Made by a program: the position numbers and the translations under genes
NCBI GenBank assembly: GCA_022819505.1
Contig: JAJEHD010000003.1
Coordinates: 62,001 to 126,000 of the forward strand
Direction of reading: 5' to 3'
Length of the DNA: 64,000 nt
DNA from: Acidimicrobiia bacterium
GTDB taxonomy: Bacteria; Actinomycetota; Acidimicrobiia; Acidimicrobiales; Aldehydirespiratoraceae
Notes under the pieces: generated by a model
Seen by the model: only the letters and a program-made list of their open reading frames with translations
What the model was told of the DNA's origin: nothing
Database searches by the model: none
Shown here: piece by piece, positions 1 through 9,023 of the stretch
How positions within the stretch are numbered: position 1 is the first letter of the stretch
Layout of the letters: the number at the start of each line of letters is the position of its first letter

Positions 1-753
1 CTCGATCAGGAAGTCGATAGCGAAGTCGACGTCGTTGCGGCTGGGATTGCCGATGGTGCCCTCGGTCTGGTACTCGCCGGTCCCGACGAAAGTGGCCAGC
101 ACCTCCATGGGAGCCCGCAGCGAGCTGTTGAACAGGGCCACCTGGCCCGCGAACTGGGGGTCCCAGAGCGCGGCGTAGGAATCGAGCTCCCCGCCGACCA
201 GGTCAGTGCGGTACCCGATGGAATCGCCGTTCCACACGGTCGGCACCACCCAGACCTCGTCGAGCGCGCCCGAATCGCGGGCTTCCTGGGTGTAGACCTG
301 AGTGAAGGGGTGGCCGTCACCGTCCTGCCCGGCCGCACCCGGAACCCGGAACACCTCCAGCAGGGAGTCCCAATGGGTAATGTCGGCCACCTTGATGGGC
401 TGAAGCGTGCCGGCCTCCACCAGCGGGGCGATCTGAGCGCCCTGGGCCTCCATGACGTCCCACTGGTTCTGGTAGCCGCCCTGGATCCACAGGGGCACCA
501 TCTCGCCGAACCCGACTTGAGTGCCGGTGGCGGGGATGCCCGTCTCGGCGGTGAACTGGGCCAGGACCGGGTCGAGCACGGTGGTGCCGATTCCCTGGGT
601 CCGCAATTGCAGCTGGTGCTCGGGCTCGCTGGTGCCGCTACAGGCGGCCAGCAGCGTCGGCACGGCGCCGACCCCGAGAGCCGCATACCCCGTGTTGGCG
701 AGGAAACGCCTCCGGCTCATGCCTCGAGGTTCTTGGATGGGTTGTTGGTTCAT
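1..753 (-). CDS. ABC transporter substrate-binding lipoprotein with Tat signal (partial, cut by left edge)
   Basis: The minus-strand frame is open from an ATG at 753 to the window edge (251 codons), so the C-terminus is missing. A strong ribosome site (AGGAGG, 4 nt spacer) fixes the start. The N-terminus has a twin-arginine motif (MSRRRFLA) followed by a hydrophobic stretch and a lipobox (LLAAC), predicting a Tat-exported lipoprotein. The mature part has the feel of the spermidine/putrescine or iron family of binding proteins (extracellular solute-binding family 1). It lies 20 nt downstream of a PotA-like ATPase, so it should deliver substrate to that importer; permeases are presumably beyond the left edge. 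The ligand cannot be told from sequence. Confidence 0.85.
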   Translation of the reverse strand, partial: MNQQPIQEPRGMSRRRFLANTGYAALGVGAVPTLLAACSGTSEPEHQLQLRTQGIGTTVLDPVLAQFTAETGIPATGTQVGFGEMVPLWIQGGYQNQWDVMEAQGAQIAPLVEAGTLQPIKVADITHWDSLLEVFRVPGAAGQDGDGHPFTQVYTQEARDSGALDEVWVVPTVWNGDSIGYRTDLVGGELDSYAALWDPQFAGQVALFNSSLRAPMEVLATFVGTGEYQTEGTIGNPSRNDVDFAIDFLIE

Positions 754-773
754 GTTGCCTCCTAGTTGATTGT

Positions 774-1898
774 CTATGTCGGTTGTTGCATCAGGTATGC
801 GTGATCGGCGTCCCAGCCGACGACCACGTCGTCGCCGATTCGGAGCCGATCACCCTCGGAGTGGCACTCGTTGTGAGTCAGCGACTCGGGCTCCTCCATG
901 CGGTACTCGGTGCCGTCGGAGGCCTTGACCAGGAAGGTCACCGTGGTTCCCGAGTACCGGGCCCCTGCGATCGTCCCACCGAATTGGTTGGGTGTCTGCC
1001 CCGGCGTCACACGACGCAACGCGTCGGCCCGAACGATGAGGGTTGCGGGCTCGCCCACCACTATCGGGTGCCCGTCCGACTCCTTGGCGAGGAAATCGCC
1101 CAGCGGCGTATGGATCCTGTGCAGCCCGTCACCGGTGGTGCCCGTCGAGGTGGCGTCCATCAGGTTGTTCTGGCCAACGAAGGCGGCGACGAAGCGGGTC
1201 TTGGGCCGCGCGAACACTTCAGCCGGCGTCCCGACCTGCTCCAGCCGGCCGCCCTGCAGGACCAGGATCCGATCGGCCATCGCGATGGCCTCGCTCTGGT
1301 CGTGGGTCACGTGGATGAAGGTGCACGCCAGTTCCTTCTGCAGTCGCTTGAGCTCCACCTGCATCTCGATGCGGAGCGCGGCGTCGAGCGCTCCGAGGGC
1401 CTCGTCCAGCAGGACGACTCTGGGTTCGGTGGCGATGGCCCTGGCCAGCGCGACACGCTGCTGCTGCCCGCCGCTGAGCTGTTCGGCCCGGCGGTCACCG
1501 AGACCCTCCAGGCCGACCAGGCCCAGCAGGTCGTCGGCTCGGCTGCGGCGCTCGGGCTTGGCCACCCCCCGCATGCGGAGGCCGTAGGCGACGTTGTCCC
1601 GGATGTTCAAGTGCGGGAAGAGGGCGTAGCTCTGAAACACCATGGGCGTGCCCCGCCGGTGGGGGGGAACCGCGGCGACGTTCTTGCCGAAGAGCTTGAC
1701 CGTCCCCACGGTGGGCGCTTCGAGTCCTGCGATCATGCGGACAGTGGTCGTCTTGCCCGATCCGCTGGGCCCGATTATGGAGAAGAACTCCCCCTGGCGC
1801 ACAGCGAAGGAGACCGAGTCCAGAGCCAGAGTGTCACCGAAGCGGCGGGACACGTCTTTGAACTCGACGACAGCGGCTGGAACCTCGGATTCCCCCAC
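774..1898 (-). CDS. ABC transporter ATPase, PotA/polyamine-type
   Basis: This is a 374-aa cytoplasmic ATPase with all ABC motifs in order: Walker A GPSGSGKTT (about residue 43), signature LSGGQQQR, Walker B RVVLLDE, D-loop LGALD and H-loop THDQ. A C-terminal extension of about 120 residues corresponds to the TOBE_2 domain of PotA/FbpC-type importers. The residue after the Walker B glutamate is Ala rather than the usual Pro (DEALGALD), a small deviation. It is followed after 20 nt by the substrate-binding lipoprotein, so the two form one transcription unit. Substrate class (polyamine, iron or other small organic solute) is inferred from the family only. Confidence 0.9.
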   Translation of the reverse strand: MGESEVPAAVVEFKDVSRRFGDTLALDSVSFAVRQGEFFSIIGPSGSGKTTTVRMIAGLEAPTVGTVKLFGKNVAAVPPHRRGTPMVFQSYALFPHLNIRDNVAYGLRMRGVAKPERRSRADDLLGLVGLEGLGDRRAEQLSGGQQQRVALARAIATEPRVVLLDEALGALDAALRIEMQVELKRLQKELACTFIHVTHDQSEAIAMADRILVLQGGRLEQVGTPAEVFARPKTRFVAAFVGQNNLMDATSTGTTGDGLHRIHTPLGDFLAKESDGHPIVVGEPATLIVRADALRRVTPGQTPNQFGGTIAGARYSGTTVTFLVKASDGTEYRMEEPESLTHNECHSEGDRLRIGDDVVVGWDADHAYLMQQPT

Positions 1899-2084
1899 GC
1901 CGTCCCTATACCTGCCGCATAGTGCACTCGCCGTATGACTGCGTCGCTATGTCATCGCTCTCGGGGAGCGGGGGCAGGAGATGACAAGCGATCACCGGCC
2001 GCCGGTCAGCCGGCTCGCGGTGCGAAACTAGTTCTCACAGATCAGGGCATGCAAGCCGCGTCCTGGGCGCCTGGACTGTCTGCG

Positions 2085-3065
2085 TCAATGCCGGGCGAGG
2101 TCCCGGACGGCCGATTCGATCGCCGACCGGTCGGGCACGACGGCCGATTCCAGGTGGGACGCGAACGGGATGGGCGCTCTCGGCGCGGCCACGCGACGGA
2201 TGGGAGCATCCAGAGAGTAGAAGAGCTCCGACGCGGCCCACGAGCAGATCTCACCGCCCCAGCCGAAGTCGCCGACAGCCTCGTGCACGACGATCAGGCG
2301 GTTGGTCCGCTCCACCGACTCCGCCAGTGTCTCCCGGTCGTAGGGCCAGATGAACCTCAGGTCGACGACCTCGCAGTCGACGCCCTCAGCGGCCAGAGAC
2401 TCGGCCGCGGCCAGGGACTCGGCCACCATGCGTCCCGCAGTGACGACTGTGACGGAACGGCCCCTCCTGGCGATGCGGGCGGCGTAGGGATGGTCGGCCG
2501 CAGTGCTCGCCCCGATCTCGCCGCTCTCGCGGAAGTAGAGGTACTTGCTCTCGACGAACACCACCGGGTTGTCGTCCTGGATCGAGTGCCGCAACATCCA
2601 GTACGCGTCGGCCACCGTCGAGGGCATGGCCACCACCAGTCCCGGCACATGGGCGAACCATGTCTCAAGATGCTGGGAGTGCTGGGGGCCGTGACCGGTC
2701 CCCGCATCCGACGGCGTCCGGATCACGATCGGGACCGCGACCTGGCCGCCCGACATGTAGCGCAGTTTGGCCGCGCCGTTGACGATCTGGTCCATGGCAG
2801 TGGTGATGAAGTCCATGAACATGATCTCGACCACCGGGCGCAGCCCGGCCATGGCCGCACCGATAGCCCACCCCACCGTCGCCGACTCGGCCAGCGGGGT
2901 GTCCAGCACCCTGCCCTCGAACCTCTCAGCCAGTCCCTGAGTGGCGGTGAACACCCCGCCGAGGGCTTCGATCTCCTGTCCCATGACCACGACGCGGGGA
3001 TCGGACGACAACTCGTCGGCCAGGGCTTGGCGGATCGCTTCGGCGTACTTGACCTCACCAGCCAC
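2085..3065 (-). CDS. TPP-dependent 2-oxoacid/acetoin dehydrogenase E1 beta subunit
   Basis: Starting at the GTG at 3065 gives 326 aa beginning VAGEVKYAEAIRQAL, the usual E1-beta opening. This start has an AGGAGG ribosome site upstream and overlaps the end of the E1 alpha gene by 11 nt; earlier in-frame starts would only add Arg-rich antisense-like sequence. Family features are visible: transketolase pyrimidine domain with ESATVGWAIGAA, a MFMDFITTAMDQIVN stretch, and a C-terminal transketolase-C domain. With E1 alpha it forms the thiamine-diphosphate heterotetramer that decarboxylates a 2-oxoacid or acetoin. No E2 or E3 gene is in the window, so acyl transfer must use partners elsewhere, or the pair works alone. 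Confidence 0.9.
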   Translation of the reverse strand: MAGEVKYAEAIRQALADELSSDPRVVVMGQEIEALGGVFTATQGLAERFEGRVLDTPLAESATVGWAIGAAMAGLRPVVEIMFMDFITTAMDQIVNGAAKLRYMSGGQVAVPIVIRTPSDAGTGHGPQHSQHLETWFAHVPGLVVAMPSTVADAYWMLRHSIQDDNPVVFVESKYLYFRESGEIGASTAADHPYAARIARRGRSVTVVTAGRMVAESLAAAESLAAEGVDCEVVDLRFIWPYDRETLAESVERTNRLIVVHEAVGDFGWGGEICSWAASELFYSLDAPIRRVAAPRAPIPFASHLESAVVPDRSAIESAVRDLARH

Positions 3066-4041
3066 GTCGCCGGCCCTCCTGTTCGAACGCCTCGGAATAG
3101 ACCCCGGTGGTCGCGAGTCGAGCCGGCGCCGCCTGGCCCTCGAGGGCAGCGTCGATCGCTTCGGCGATCTCGCCGGCGATCCGTTCGCGGATCGTGGCCG
3201 CCTCCGCATCGGTCAGTGGCAGGTCCCGCTCGGCGTTGGCGATCGGATCGTGGGTCTGCAGGTACGACTTGCCCAAGTCCTTGGGCAGGTACCGGTAGTC
3301 CGGATCGTTGAGGCTGTGGGCCCGCACCCGCCACACTTCGATCTCCACGAAGGCCGCCCGACCGCTGGCCCGCACCTCGTCGATCATCTCGGTGGCGAGC
3401 CGGTGCACCGCGAACACGTCGTCCCCGGCCACGTATTCGGCTCGCATCCCGAACCCTGCCGCCCAGGCCGCGATCGAGCCCGGTTCACCGAAGGTGCGCT
3501 CCGACGGCATCGAGTGGGCCAGATGGTTGTTCTCGCAGGCGACCAGCAGCGGCGTCCCGAACGTCCGCGCCATACGGAGGGTCTCAGCCAACACCCCCTG
3601 GGCTGCGCCGCCGTCGCCGACGAAGCTGACCGCGACGAGGTCCTTGCCCAGTCGCCTCGAAGCCCAGGCCGCGCCGGCGGCCCAGGGCACCCCGCCGGCG
3701 ACGATCGCGTTCTCCCCCAGGAAGCCGCAGGCGATGTCGTGCAGGTGCATCGAGCCGCCCTTGCCGCCCGAGGATCCCGGCTGCAGGCCCAACAGCTCGG
3801 CGACGATGGTGGTTGGGCTCATGCCCTTCGCGATCGCATGACCGTGGCCCCGGTGGGTGGAGGTGACCAGGTCAGCCGGCCGGAGGCAGCCGGTCACTCC
3901 GGCCGCAGCTGCTTCCTGTCCCATCGAGGAGTGGAACGAACCGTGCATCCTCCCCGAGTAGTGCAGCGACTCGACGCTCGTTTCCAACTCCCGGATCCGC
4001 ACCATGGTCTCGTAGAGCTCGAGACGGCTTGTCGGGGTCAT
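3055..4041 (-). CDS. TPP-dependent 2-oxoacid/acetoin dehydrogenase E1 alpha subunit
   Basis: This 328-aa protein carries the thiamine-diphosphate motif, beginning GDGGAAQG and ending about 28 residues later in ENN (roughly residues 142-172), plus HRGHGHAIAKG and GKGGSMHL, typical of pyruvate/acetoin-type E1 alpha. It overlaps the upstream hyuB gene by 4 nt (ATGA) and the downstream E1 beta gene by 11 nt, so translation is probably coupled. The position after HyuAB and the amino acid dehydrogenase-like gene suggests it processes a 2-oxoacid from the same degradation route. The substrate is not identifiable from sequence. Confidence 0.92.
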   Translation of the reverse strand: MTPTSRLELYETMVRIRELETSVESLHYSGRMHGSFHSSMGQEAAAAGVTGCLRPADLVTSTHRGHGHAIAKGMSPTTIVAELLGLQPGSSGGKGGSMHLHDIACGFLGENAIVAGGVPWAAGAAWASRRLGKDLVAVSFVGDGGAAQGVLAETLRMARTFGTPLLVACENNHLAHSMPSERTFGEPGSIAAWAAGFGMRAEYVAGDDVFAVHRLATEMIDEVRASGRAAFVEIEVWRVRAHSLNDPDYRYLPKDLGKSYLQTHDPIANAERDLPLTDAEAATIRERIAGEIAEAIDAALEGQAAPARLATTGVYSEAFEQEGRRRGW

Positions 4042-5819
4042 TCAGCCTTCTGTTTGAGTCTGCGGCGGGTCGTCCGCGTTGCTTCGGTGTCGACGCTGTG
4101 GTCGCTGCGCAGCACAACGCCGTACTCCGACTCGGCCGCTGCCGCGGTCACATATCCCTCGACAACATCGGACGCGACCCGCTCGGGCTCGCGGTCGAGC
4201 GGGTCTCCGTAACCGCCGCCGCCGGTGGTGGTGTTTTCCACGACCGTGCCCCGGGGCACGACCTGCCCGGCGAACTTGGAGGGTGAGACCGTCCCGAAGG
4301 CCTCGGTCGCGTGCACGAACTCCGGCGAGCCGGGGAGCTTGACCCTGAAGTCGTTGTAGTGGCCGCCGGCGGAGGGAAGTGGCGCCTTGCCCCCGCCGGT
4401 GCCCGGCGGTGGATACCGGAACCGGTCAGCGATCAGGTTGATCGAGCTGGAGACGGACAGCGCTCGCATGCGTTGGCGGATCCCGAGACCGCCGCGGTTG
4501 TAGCCCGGCCCGCCGCTGTTCTCGTTGATGCAGTACTCCTCGTAGAGCCAGGGGAAACGACTCTCGAAGATCTCGACCGGCTGGTTCATGTCGTTGCCGA
4601 CCGGGTTGATCTGCGCGGTCAGCCCGTCGCCCGAGGCCCGGCCGCCCCAACCACCCTCGTGGTAGACGTAGATGATCGAGTACTCGTCCAGTTCGGGGTG
4701 TTGGCTGCCTCCGGTGAAGTTCTGGCAGGTGCCGAAGCAGGCTCCCATCACCCGGTCGGGGACTGCCTGCGCGAAGCAGGCCAGCAGCACGTCCATGATC
4801 CGCGACGAGGTTTCGACGTTGCCCCCGAACACGGCCGCGGGGGACTCGGCGTTCACCACACTTCCCGGAGGGGCCACGATCTTGATCGGCCGGAAGGCAC
4901 CGTGGTTCGACGGCATGTCCGGATCCGAGACTTGGAACAGCACGGTGTACACCTGCGAGGCGGTCACGCCGTAGGTGGCGTTGATGGGTCCCTGTACCTG
5001 CGGGTCGCAGCCGCTGAAGTCGGTGGTGATCGTGTCGCCGTCGATGGTGACACGGCACTGCACCCTGACGGGGTCCAGAGTCGTGCCGGCGTCGTCGAGC
5101 ACGTCGGCTGCCTCGTAGCTGCCGTCGGGAAGGGCCGAGATCATGGCCCGCATGCGGCGCTCGCTGTAGTTCTTGATCTCGTTGTTGGCCTCCACGAAGG
5201 TGTCGGGCCCGTACTTGCGGCAGTACTCCTGCACCCGGCGCTCGGCCACTCTGAGCGATCCGAACATGGCTCTGAAGTCTCCGTGGACGATCTTGGGAAC
5301 CCGGATGTTGGCCAGTATCAGGTCCCAGACGTCCTTGACCGGCTCGCCCCGGCGGTAGACCTTCACCGGGGGCACGATGAGCCCCTCCTGGAAGATCTCG
5401 GTTGCGTCACCGGGAAAGCCGCCGGGCGCCGAGCCGCCGACGTCGATCTGGTGGCCCCGCACCGCCGGGATCGCCACCAGCCGACCCTCGTAGAACACGG
5501 GCGCCATCATCGTGAAGTCGGTCAGGTGGGTCCCGCCCCGGAACGGGTCGTTGTGCAGGATGACGTCGCCCTCGTCGAGGTTGTCGAGGCCGATCTCCTT
5601 GACGGTCCATTCGACGGTGTACGGCATCGATCCGAGATGGACAGGGTTGAACTCGGCTTGGGCCACCATCTCGCCGGTCCCGTCGAACAGTGCGCACGAG
5701 AAGTCGAACCCCTCGCTGAAGATGGGCGAGTAGGCGGTGCGCGACAGCGCGTGCCCCATGCTGCGGCACAGGGCCACCAGTCCCTCGCGGATCACTTGGA
5801 GTGTGACTTGGTCGATCAT
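4038..5819 (-). CDS. hyuB: Hydantoinase B / 5-oxoprolinase family protein (copy 1)
   Basis: This 593-aa protein belongs to the HyuB/oxoprolinase-B/acetone carboxylase-alpha family. The conserved HNDPFRGGTHLTDF segment and the following RGHQIDVGG segment hold the His/Asp/His positions that bind metal in acetone carboxylase (family knowledge). The C-terminal PSKFAGQVVPRG and GGGGYGDP motifs are also typical. It pairs with HyuA immediately upstream (2-nt gap) and overlaps E1 alpha by 4 nt. Family members use ATP to open or carboxylate hydantoins, 5-oxoproline, ketones or related carbonyl compounds. The substrate here is unknown. Confidence 0.9.
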   Translation of the reverse strand: MIDQVTLQVIREGLVALCRSMGHALSRTAYSPIFSEGFDFSCALFDGTGEMVAQAEFNPVHLGSMPYTVEWTVKEIGLDNLDEGDVILHNDPFRGGTHLTDFTMMAPVFYEGRLVAIPAVRGHQIDVGGSAPGGFPGDATEIFQEGLIVPPVKVYRRGEPVKDVWDLILANIRVPKIVHGDFRAMFGSLRVAERRVQEYCRKYGPDTFVEANNEIKNYSERRMRAMISALPDGSYEAADVLDDAGTTLDPVRVQCRVTIDGDTITTDFSGCDPQVQGPINATYGVTASQVYTVLFQVSDPDMPSNHGAFRPIKIVAPPGSVVNAESPAAVFGGNVETSSRIMDVLLACFAQAVPDRVMGACFGTCQNFTGGSQHPELDEYSIIYVYHEGGWGGRASGDGLTAQINPVGNDMNQPVEIFESRFPWLYEEYCINENSGGPGYNRGGLGIRQRMRALSVSSSINLIADRFRYPPPGTGGGKAPLPSAGGHYNDFRVKLPGSPEFVHATEAFGTVSPSKFAGQVVPRGTVVENTTTGGGGYGDPLDREPERVASDVVEGYVTAAAAESEYGVVLRSDHSVDTEATRTTRRRLKQKAE

Positions 5820-5821
5820 GC

Positions 5822-7876
5822 TTACCCGCTCCCAGCCACATTGATCACGATGTTGCCGAGGTCGTCGATGGCGGTGCTGTCATTGATGCCCCTGACGACC
5901 ACGGTCGAGTCGGGCTCCTCGATTATCAGCGTGCCGGACTGGGTCCAGCCCACCCCCAGGCCGCTCCGGTCGAATACAGGGGCCTCGACGATCTGGCCCG
6001 AGGACGAGAACAGGGCTCGGCGGCCCTTCGGCTCGGGGCTGCCCTCGGGCCTGGGCGGGGTGAACGCCGGCTTGGTGGTGGTCGCGATCACCGCGAGCCG
6101 CAGGCTGACGAACTCCAGCGCCTCGTCCTCCTTGTGGTGCCCGAACAGCCGGAGATGCTCCGCATGGAAGTTCTCGACGACCCGCTCGATGGTGGCCCCG
6201 GTGACGTCCCCTGATGGGAACGGCACGTTCACCTCGAAGTTCTGGCCGCTGTACCGGACGTCGGCGGTGAACTGCATGATCGGTGGAGCGGTCACCCCAA
6301 TCCGGTTCATCGCGGCCTGACCTTCGGCAACGAGCTCTGTTGAGAGCGTCGTCAGCGTGGCCAGGTCGAGCTCCTCCATGCGGCGCAGGTAGCTGCGCAC
6401 GAAGTCGAAGCGGATGTCGGCGCACAGCCCGCCGAACGCGCAGAAGGCGCCCGGGAACCGCGGCACCAGGACGGTACCAACACCGAGTTCTCGAGCCAGC
6501 TCGACCGCCGAAACCGGCCCGGCGCCGCCGTAGGCGATCATGGCGTAGTCGCGGGGGTCGTAGCCCCGCTGGGTGGAGACGATGCGCATCGCGCCGACCA
6601 TGGTCGCCTCCGCGACCCGCACGATCCCGAGCGCAGCCTCGGTCACGGTCATGCCCACGGGATCGGCGACCTGGTCGTTGATCGCCTTTCGGGCCGCGTC
6701 TGCGTCGAGTTGGACTCTCCCGCCGAGAAAGTAGGCCGGGTCGATAAGGCCGATAGTCACGTAGGCGTCGGTGAGGGTGGGCAGCGTCCCGCCCTTGCGG
6801 TAGCAGACCGGGCCCGGCTCCGAACCGGCAGAGTCGGGGCCGACCTGGATGAGACCGCCCGGATCGATCCGGGCGATGCTCCCGCCTCCAGCCCCGATCG
6901 ACTTGACGTCGACCAGCGGGATCTTGAATGGGATGCCCCATTCGATGGATCCCTCCGTGGTGCGTGACGGGATTCCGTCCTCGATCAGGCTCACTTCGAA
7001 ACTGGTGCCGCCCACGTCGATGGCCAGCAGATTCCGGTAGCCGCTCTGAGCCCCGAGGTGGGCGGCTCCGATGACGCCGCCTGCAGGTCCCGACTGCAGG
7101 GTGCGCACGGGGGTGGCCTTGGCCTCAGCAACCGGCACGATCCCACCGCCGGAGCTGATGACGGTTACGCCGCATTCCATGCCCCCCGATGCCAGGCGGG
7201 TATCGAGGTTCTCGAAGTAGGCGCCCATTACTGGCTTGACATAGGCATCTATCACAACGGTGCTGGAGCGCTCGTACTCTCTGATCTCGGGGAGGATCTC
7301 GCTGGAGATCGAGATCGGGACGTCCGGCCATACCTGGCTGATGACGTCGCGAGCCTGACGCTCATGGACGGGGTTCATGAAGGAGAACAGGAAGCACACC
7401 GCGATGGACTCCACCGCGGCGGCTCTCATCTCTGCGACCGTCTCCGCCAAGGCTTCGGTGTCGAGGGGGGTGACCACCCGGCCCCGGTAGTCCACTCGCT
7501 CGGTGGCCTCGAAGCGCAGGCGTCTGGGAACCAGCGGCACTGGGCTCGCCCACTGCAGGTCGTAGTGGCGTTCGCGGTTGATACGCATGATCTCCAGCGT
7601 GTCCCGGAACCCGGCCGTTGAGATCAGGCCGACCCGGCCGCCCTTGCGCTCGACCACCGCGTTGGTGGCGGTTGTCGTGCCGTGCACGAACTGGCTGACG
7701 TCACTTAGGGCAACCCCGCCCTCGGCCAGCACTTCCAGGACGCCGTCGGTGCGATCGGCCGGCGTTGTGAACGATTTCGACATGGACAGTTCCCCGGTCG
7801 TGCTGTCGAAGGTGACCAGGTCGGTGAACGTCCCGCCTATGTCGACGCCGACCCGAAGCGGCTTGGGCAGGGTCAC
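5822..7876 (-). CDS. hyuA: Hydantoinase A / 5-oxoprolinase family ATPase (copy 1)
   Basis: This 684-aa protein shows the hallmarks of HyuA: an N-terminal phosphate-binding VDIGGTFTDLV (residues 12-22), HGTTTATNAVVER, a central AIDVGGTSFEV and GGAGPVSAVELA, and a C-terminal beta-rich domain. It should provide the ATP-dependent kinase half of a HyuAB enzyme, with HyuB right behind it. The start overlaps the preceding DapB-like gene by 4 nt, so the genes are co-translated. Annotation as N-methylhydantoinase would be over-specific; acetone carboxylase beta and 5-oxoprolinase share the same motifs. Confidence 0.9.
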   Translation of the reverse strand: MTLPKPLRVGVDIGGTFTDLVTFDSTTGELSMSKSFTTPADRTDGVLEVLAEGGVALSDVSQFVHGTTTATNAVVERKGGRVGLISTAGFRDTLEIMRINRERHYDLQWASPVPLVPRRLRFEATERVDYRGRVVTPLDTEALAETVAEMRAAAVESIAVCFLFSFMNPVHERQARDVISQVWPDVPISISSEILPEIREYERSSTVVIDAYVKPVMGAYFENLDTRLASGGMECGVTVISSGGGIVPVAEAKATPVRTLQSGPAGGVIGAAHLGAQSGYRNLLAIDVGGTSFEVSLIEDGIPSRTTEGSIEWGIPFKIPLVDVKSIGAGGGSIARIDPGGLIQVGPDSAGSEPGPVCYRKGGTLPTLTDAYVTIGLIDPAYFLGGRVQLDADAARKAINDQVADPVGMTVTEAALGIVRVAEATMVGAMRIVSTQRGYDPRDYAMIAYGGAGPVSAVELARELGVGTVLVPRFPGAFCAFGGLCADIRFDFVRSYLRRMEELDLATLTTLSTELVAEGQAAMNRIGVTAPPIMQFTADVRYSGQNFEVNVPFPSGDVTGATIERVVENFHAEHLRLFGHHKEDEALEFVSLRLAVIATTTKPAFTPPRPEGSPEPKGRRALFSSSGQIVEAPVFDRSGLGVGWTQSGTLIIEEPDSTVVVRGINDSTAIDDLGNIVINVAGSG

Positions 7877-8922
7877 GAATGCGCACCCGTACCCACGGCC
7901 GCGCTCAAGCCGCCCAACCAGGCCCGGGCGGCTGGCAGCTGGCTGACCGGGCGGATTCCCGGCGGGGCATCGATCACGGTGGGGATGCTGTTCACCAGGT
8001 GCGCGGATGTCGCATAGAGGGCGTCGTTGCCGGGGCGGAACCGCACGTGGATGGGATGCTCGCCCTCGATGTCGACAGAATCGCCGACCTCGTGGCCCGC
8101 TGCCTCCGGGCGCAGGTGCAGGAGGAGGTCGAGGGTCATGAACTCGACTCCGTTGACGCGGCCCCTGGCCGTGTGCAGGAAGCCCTCCGTCGAGCCGGCC
8201 GGCACTGCTCCATACAGCGTGGGGGCATCGTCGGTGGCCACGTAGGGGACGAACTCCTGGGTGACTGGGCCGTCGAGTTCCAGGCCGAGCCCCTCGACGA
8301 CCATGCGTATGGACTCCGGGAATCCGACATGGCCGGCGATGGAACCGTCAGCGTGACCCGCGTTGAATTCGTCCAGGGTGTAGCCGATCCCCAATCGTCG
8401 GTGGATGTCCCGGCCGAACCCGGACACGTCGACGACTCGCCGCCCGTTGACCTTGTCAATGTCCCAGCACAGGCCGCTGGCGGCCAGCACCAGGAAATCG
8501 AAGATGAACCCGGGGTTGACACCGGTCCCCAGCACCGAGGCCCCACCCCGCCTGGCTGCTTCGTCGATGCGGTCCCAGTCGGCTTCCCGGCCCGGCTCGC
8601 GATGGGCGAGCTCCTCGCACGCCGACACGAAGTTGACGCCCGCCTCGGCACACTCGACCACGTCATCAACCAACTGATGCAAGAACGAGCGCGAGCCGTC
8701 GACGACCGCCACCGGGCCCATGGCCAGGAGCTCGGACAACGCGCCGACCACGGGAATGGGTTTGGCCGCGCCCGCTCCGGCGATCTCGGCCATGTCGCGG
8801 CCGATGGCGTCGGGATCCGCGCTGCACACTCCGACGAGGTCGTAGTCGGAGCGATGGTTCAACAGCAGCCGGGCCGCGTGACGGGCTACCCCCCCGGATC
8901 CGATCATCCCTATGGGAAGCAT
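7873..8922 (-). CDS. NAD(P)-binding amino acid/amine dehydrogenase, DapB / 2,4-diaminopentanoate dehydrogenase-like
   Basis: This 349-aa protein opens with a dinucleotide-binding fold (PIGMIGSGGVARHAARLL, residues 3-20), followed by a segment near residue 130 reading GTGVNPGFIFD that is typical of the 2,4-diaminopentanoate dehydrogenase/DapB-like group. Members reduce or oxidise imine bonds, interconverting a diamino acid or amine and its oxo form with NAD(P). It is the first gene of a tightly coupled set (4-nt overlap with hyuA), so it likely acts on the amine-bearing intermediate of the HyuAB route. A lysine-biosynthetic DapB role is unlikely given the length and context. Confidence 0.75.
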   Translation of the reverse strand: MLPIGMIGSGGVARHAARLLLNHRSDYDLVGVCSADPDAIGRDMAEIAGAGAAKPIPVVGALSELLAMGPVAVVDGSRSFLHQLVDDVVECAEAGVNFVSACEELAHREPGREADWDRIDEAARRGGASVLGTGVNPGFIFDFLVLAASGLCWDIDKVNGRRVVDVSGFGRDIHRRLGIGYTLDEFNAGHADGSIAGHVGFPESIRMVVEGLGLELDGPVTQEFVPYVATDDAPTLYGAVPAGSTEGFLHTARGRVNGVEFMTLDLLLHLRPEAAGHEVGDSVDIEGEHPIHVRFRPGNDALYATSAHLVNSIPTVIDAPPGIRPVSQLPAARAWLGGLSAAVGTGAHS

Positions 8923-9023
8923 CCGGCCCCCTCTCGTTCGGTGGCCCTAGGCATGATACGCAGCGCGCCGGGCGAGGGTTCAGTCGACCACCACGGTTTG
9001 CGCGGATGCGTCCGGTCGCCCGA

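Noticed and set aside
774..1898. TMAO/betaine importer ATPase supporting the tmm pathway
   Set aside because: The domain layout (TOBE_2) is of polyamine/iron type, it lacks CBS domains of betaine/TMAO ATPases and it is 30 kb from tmm.
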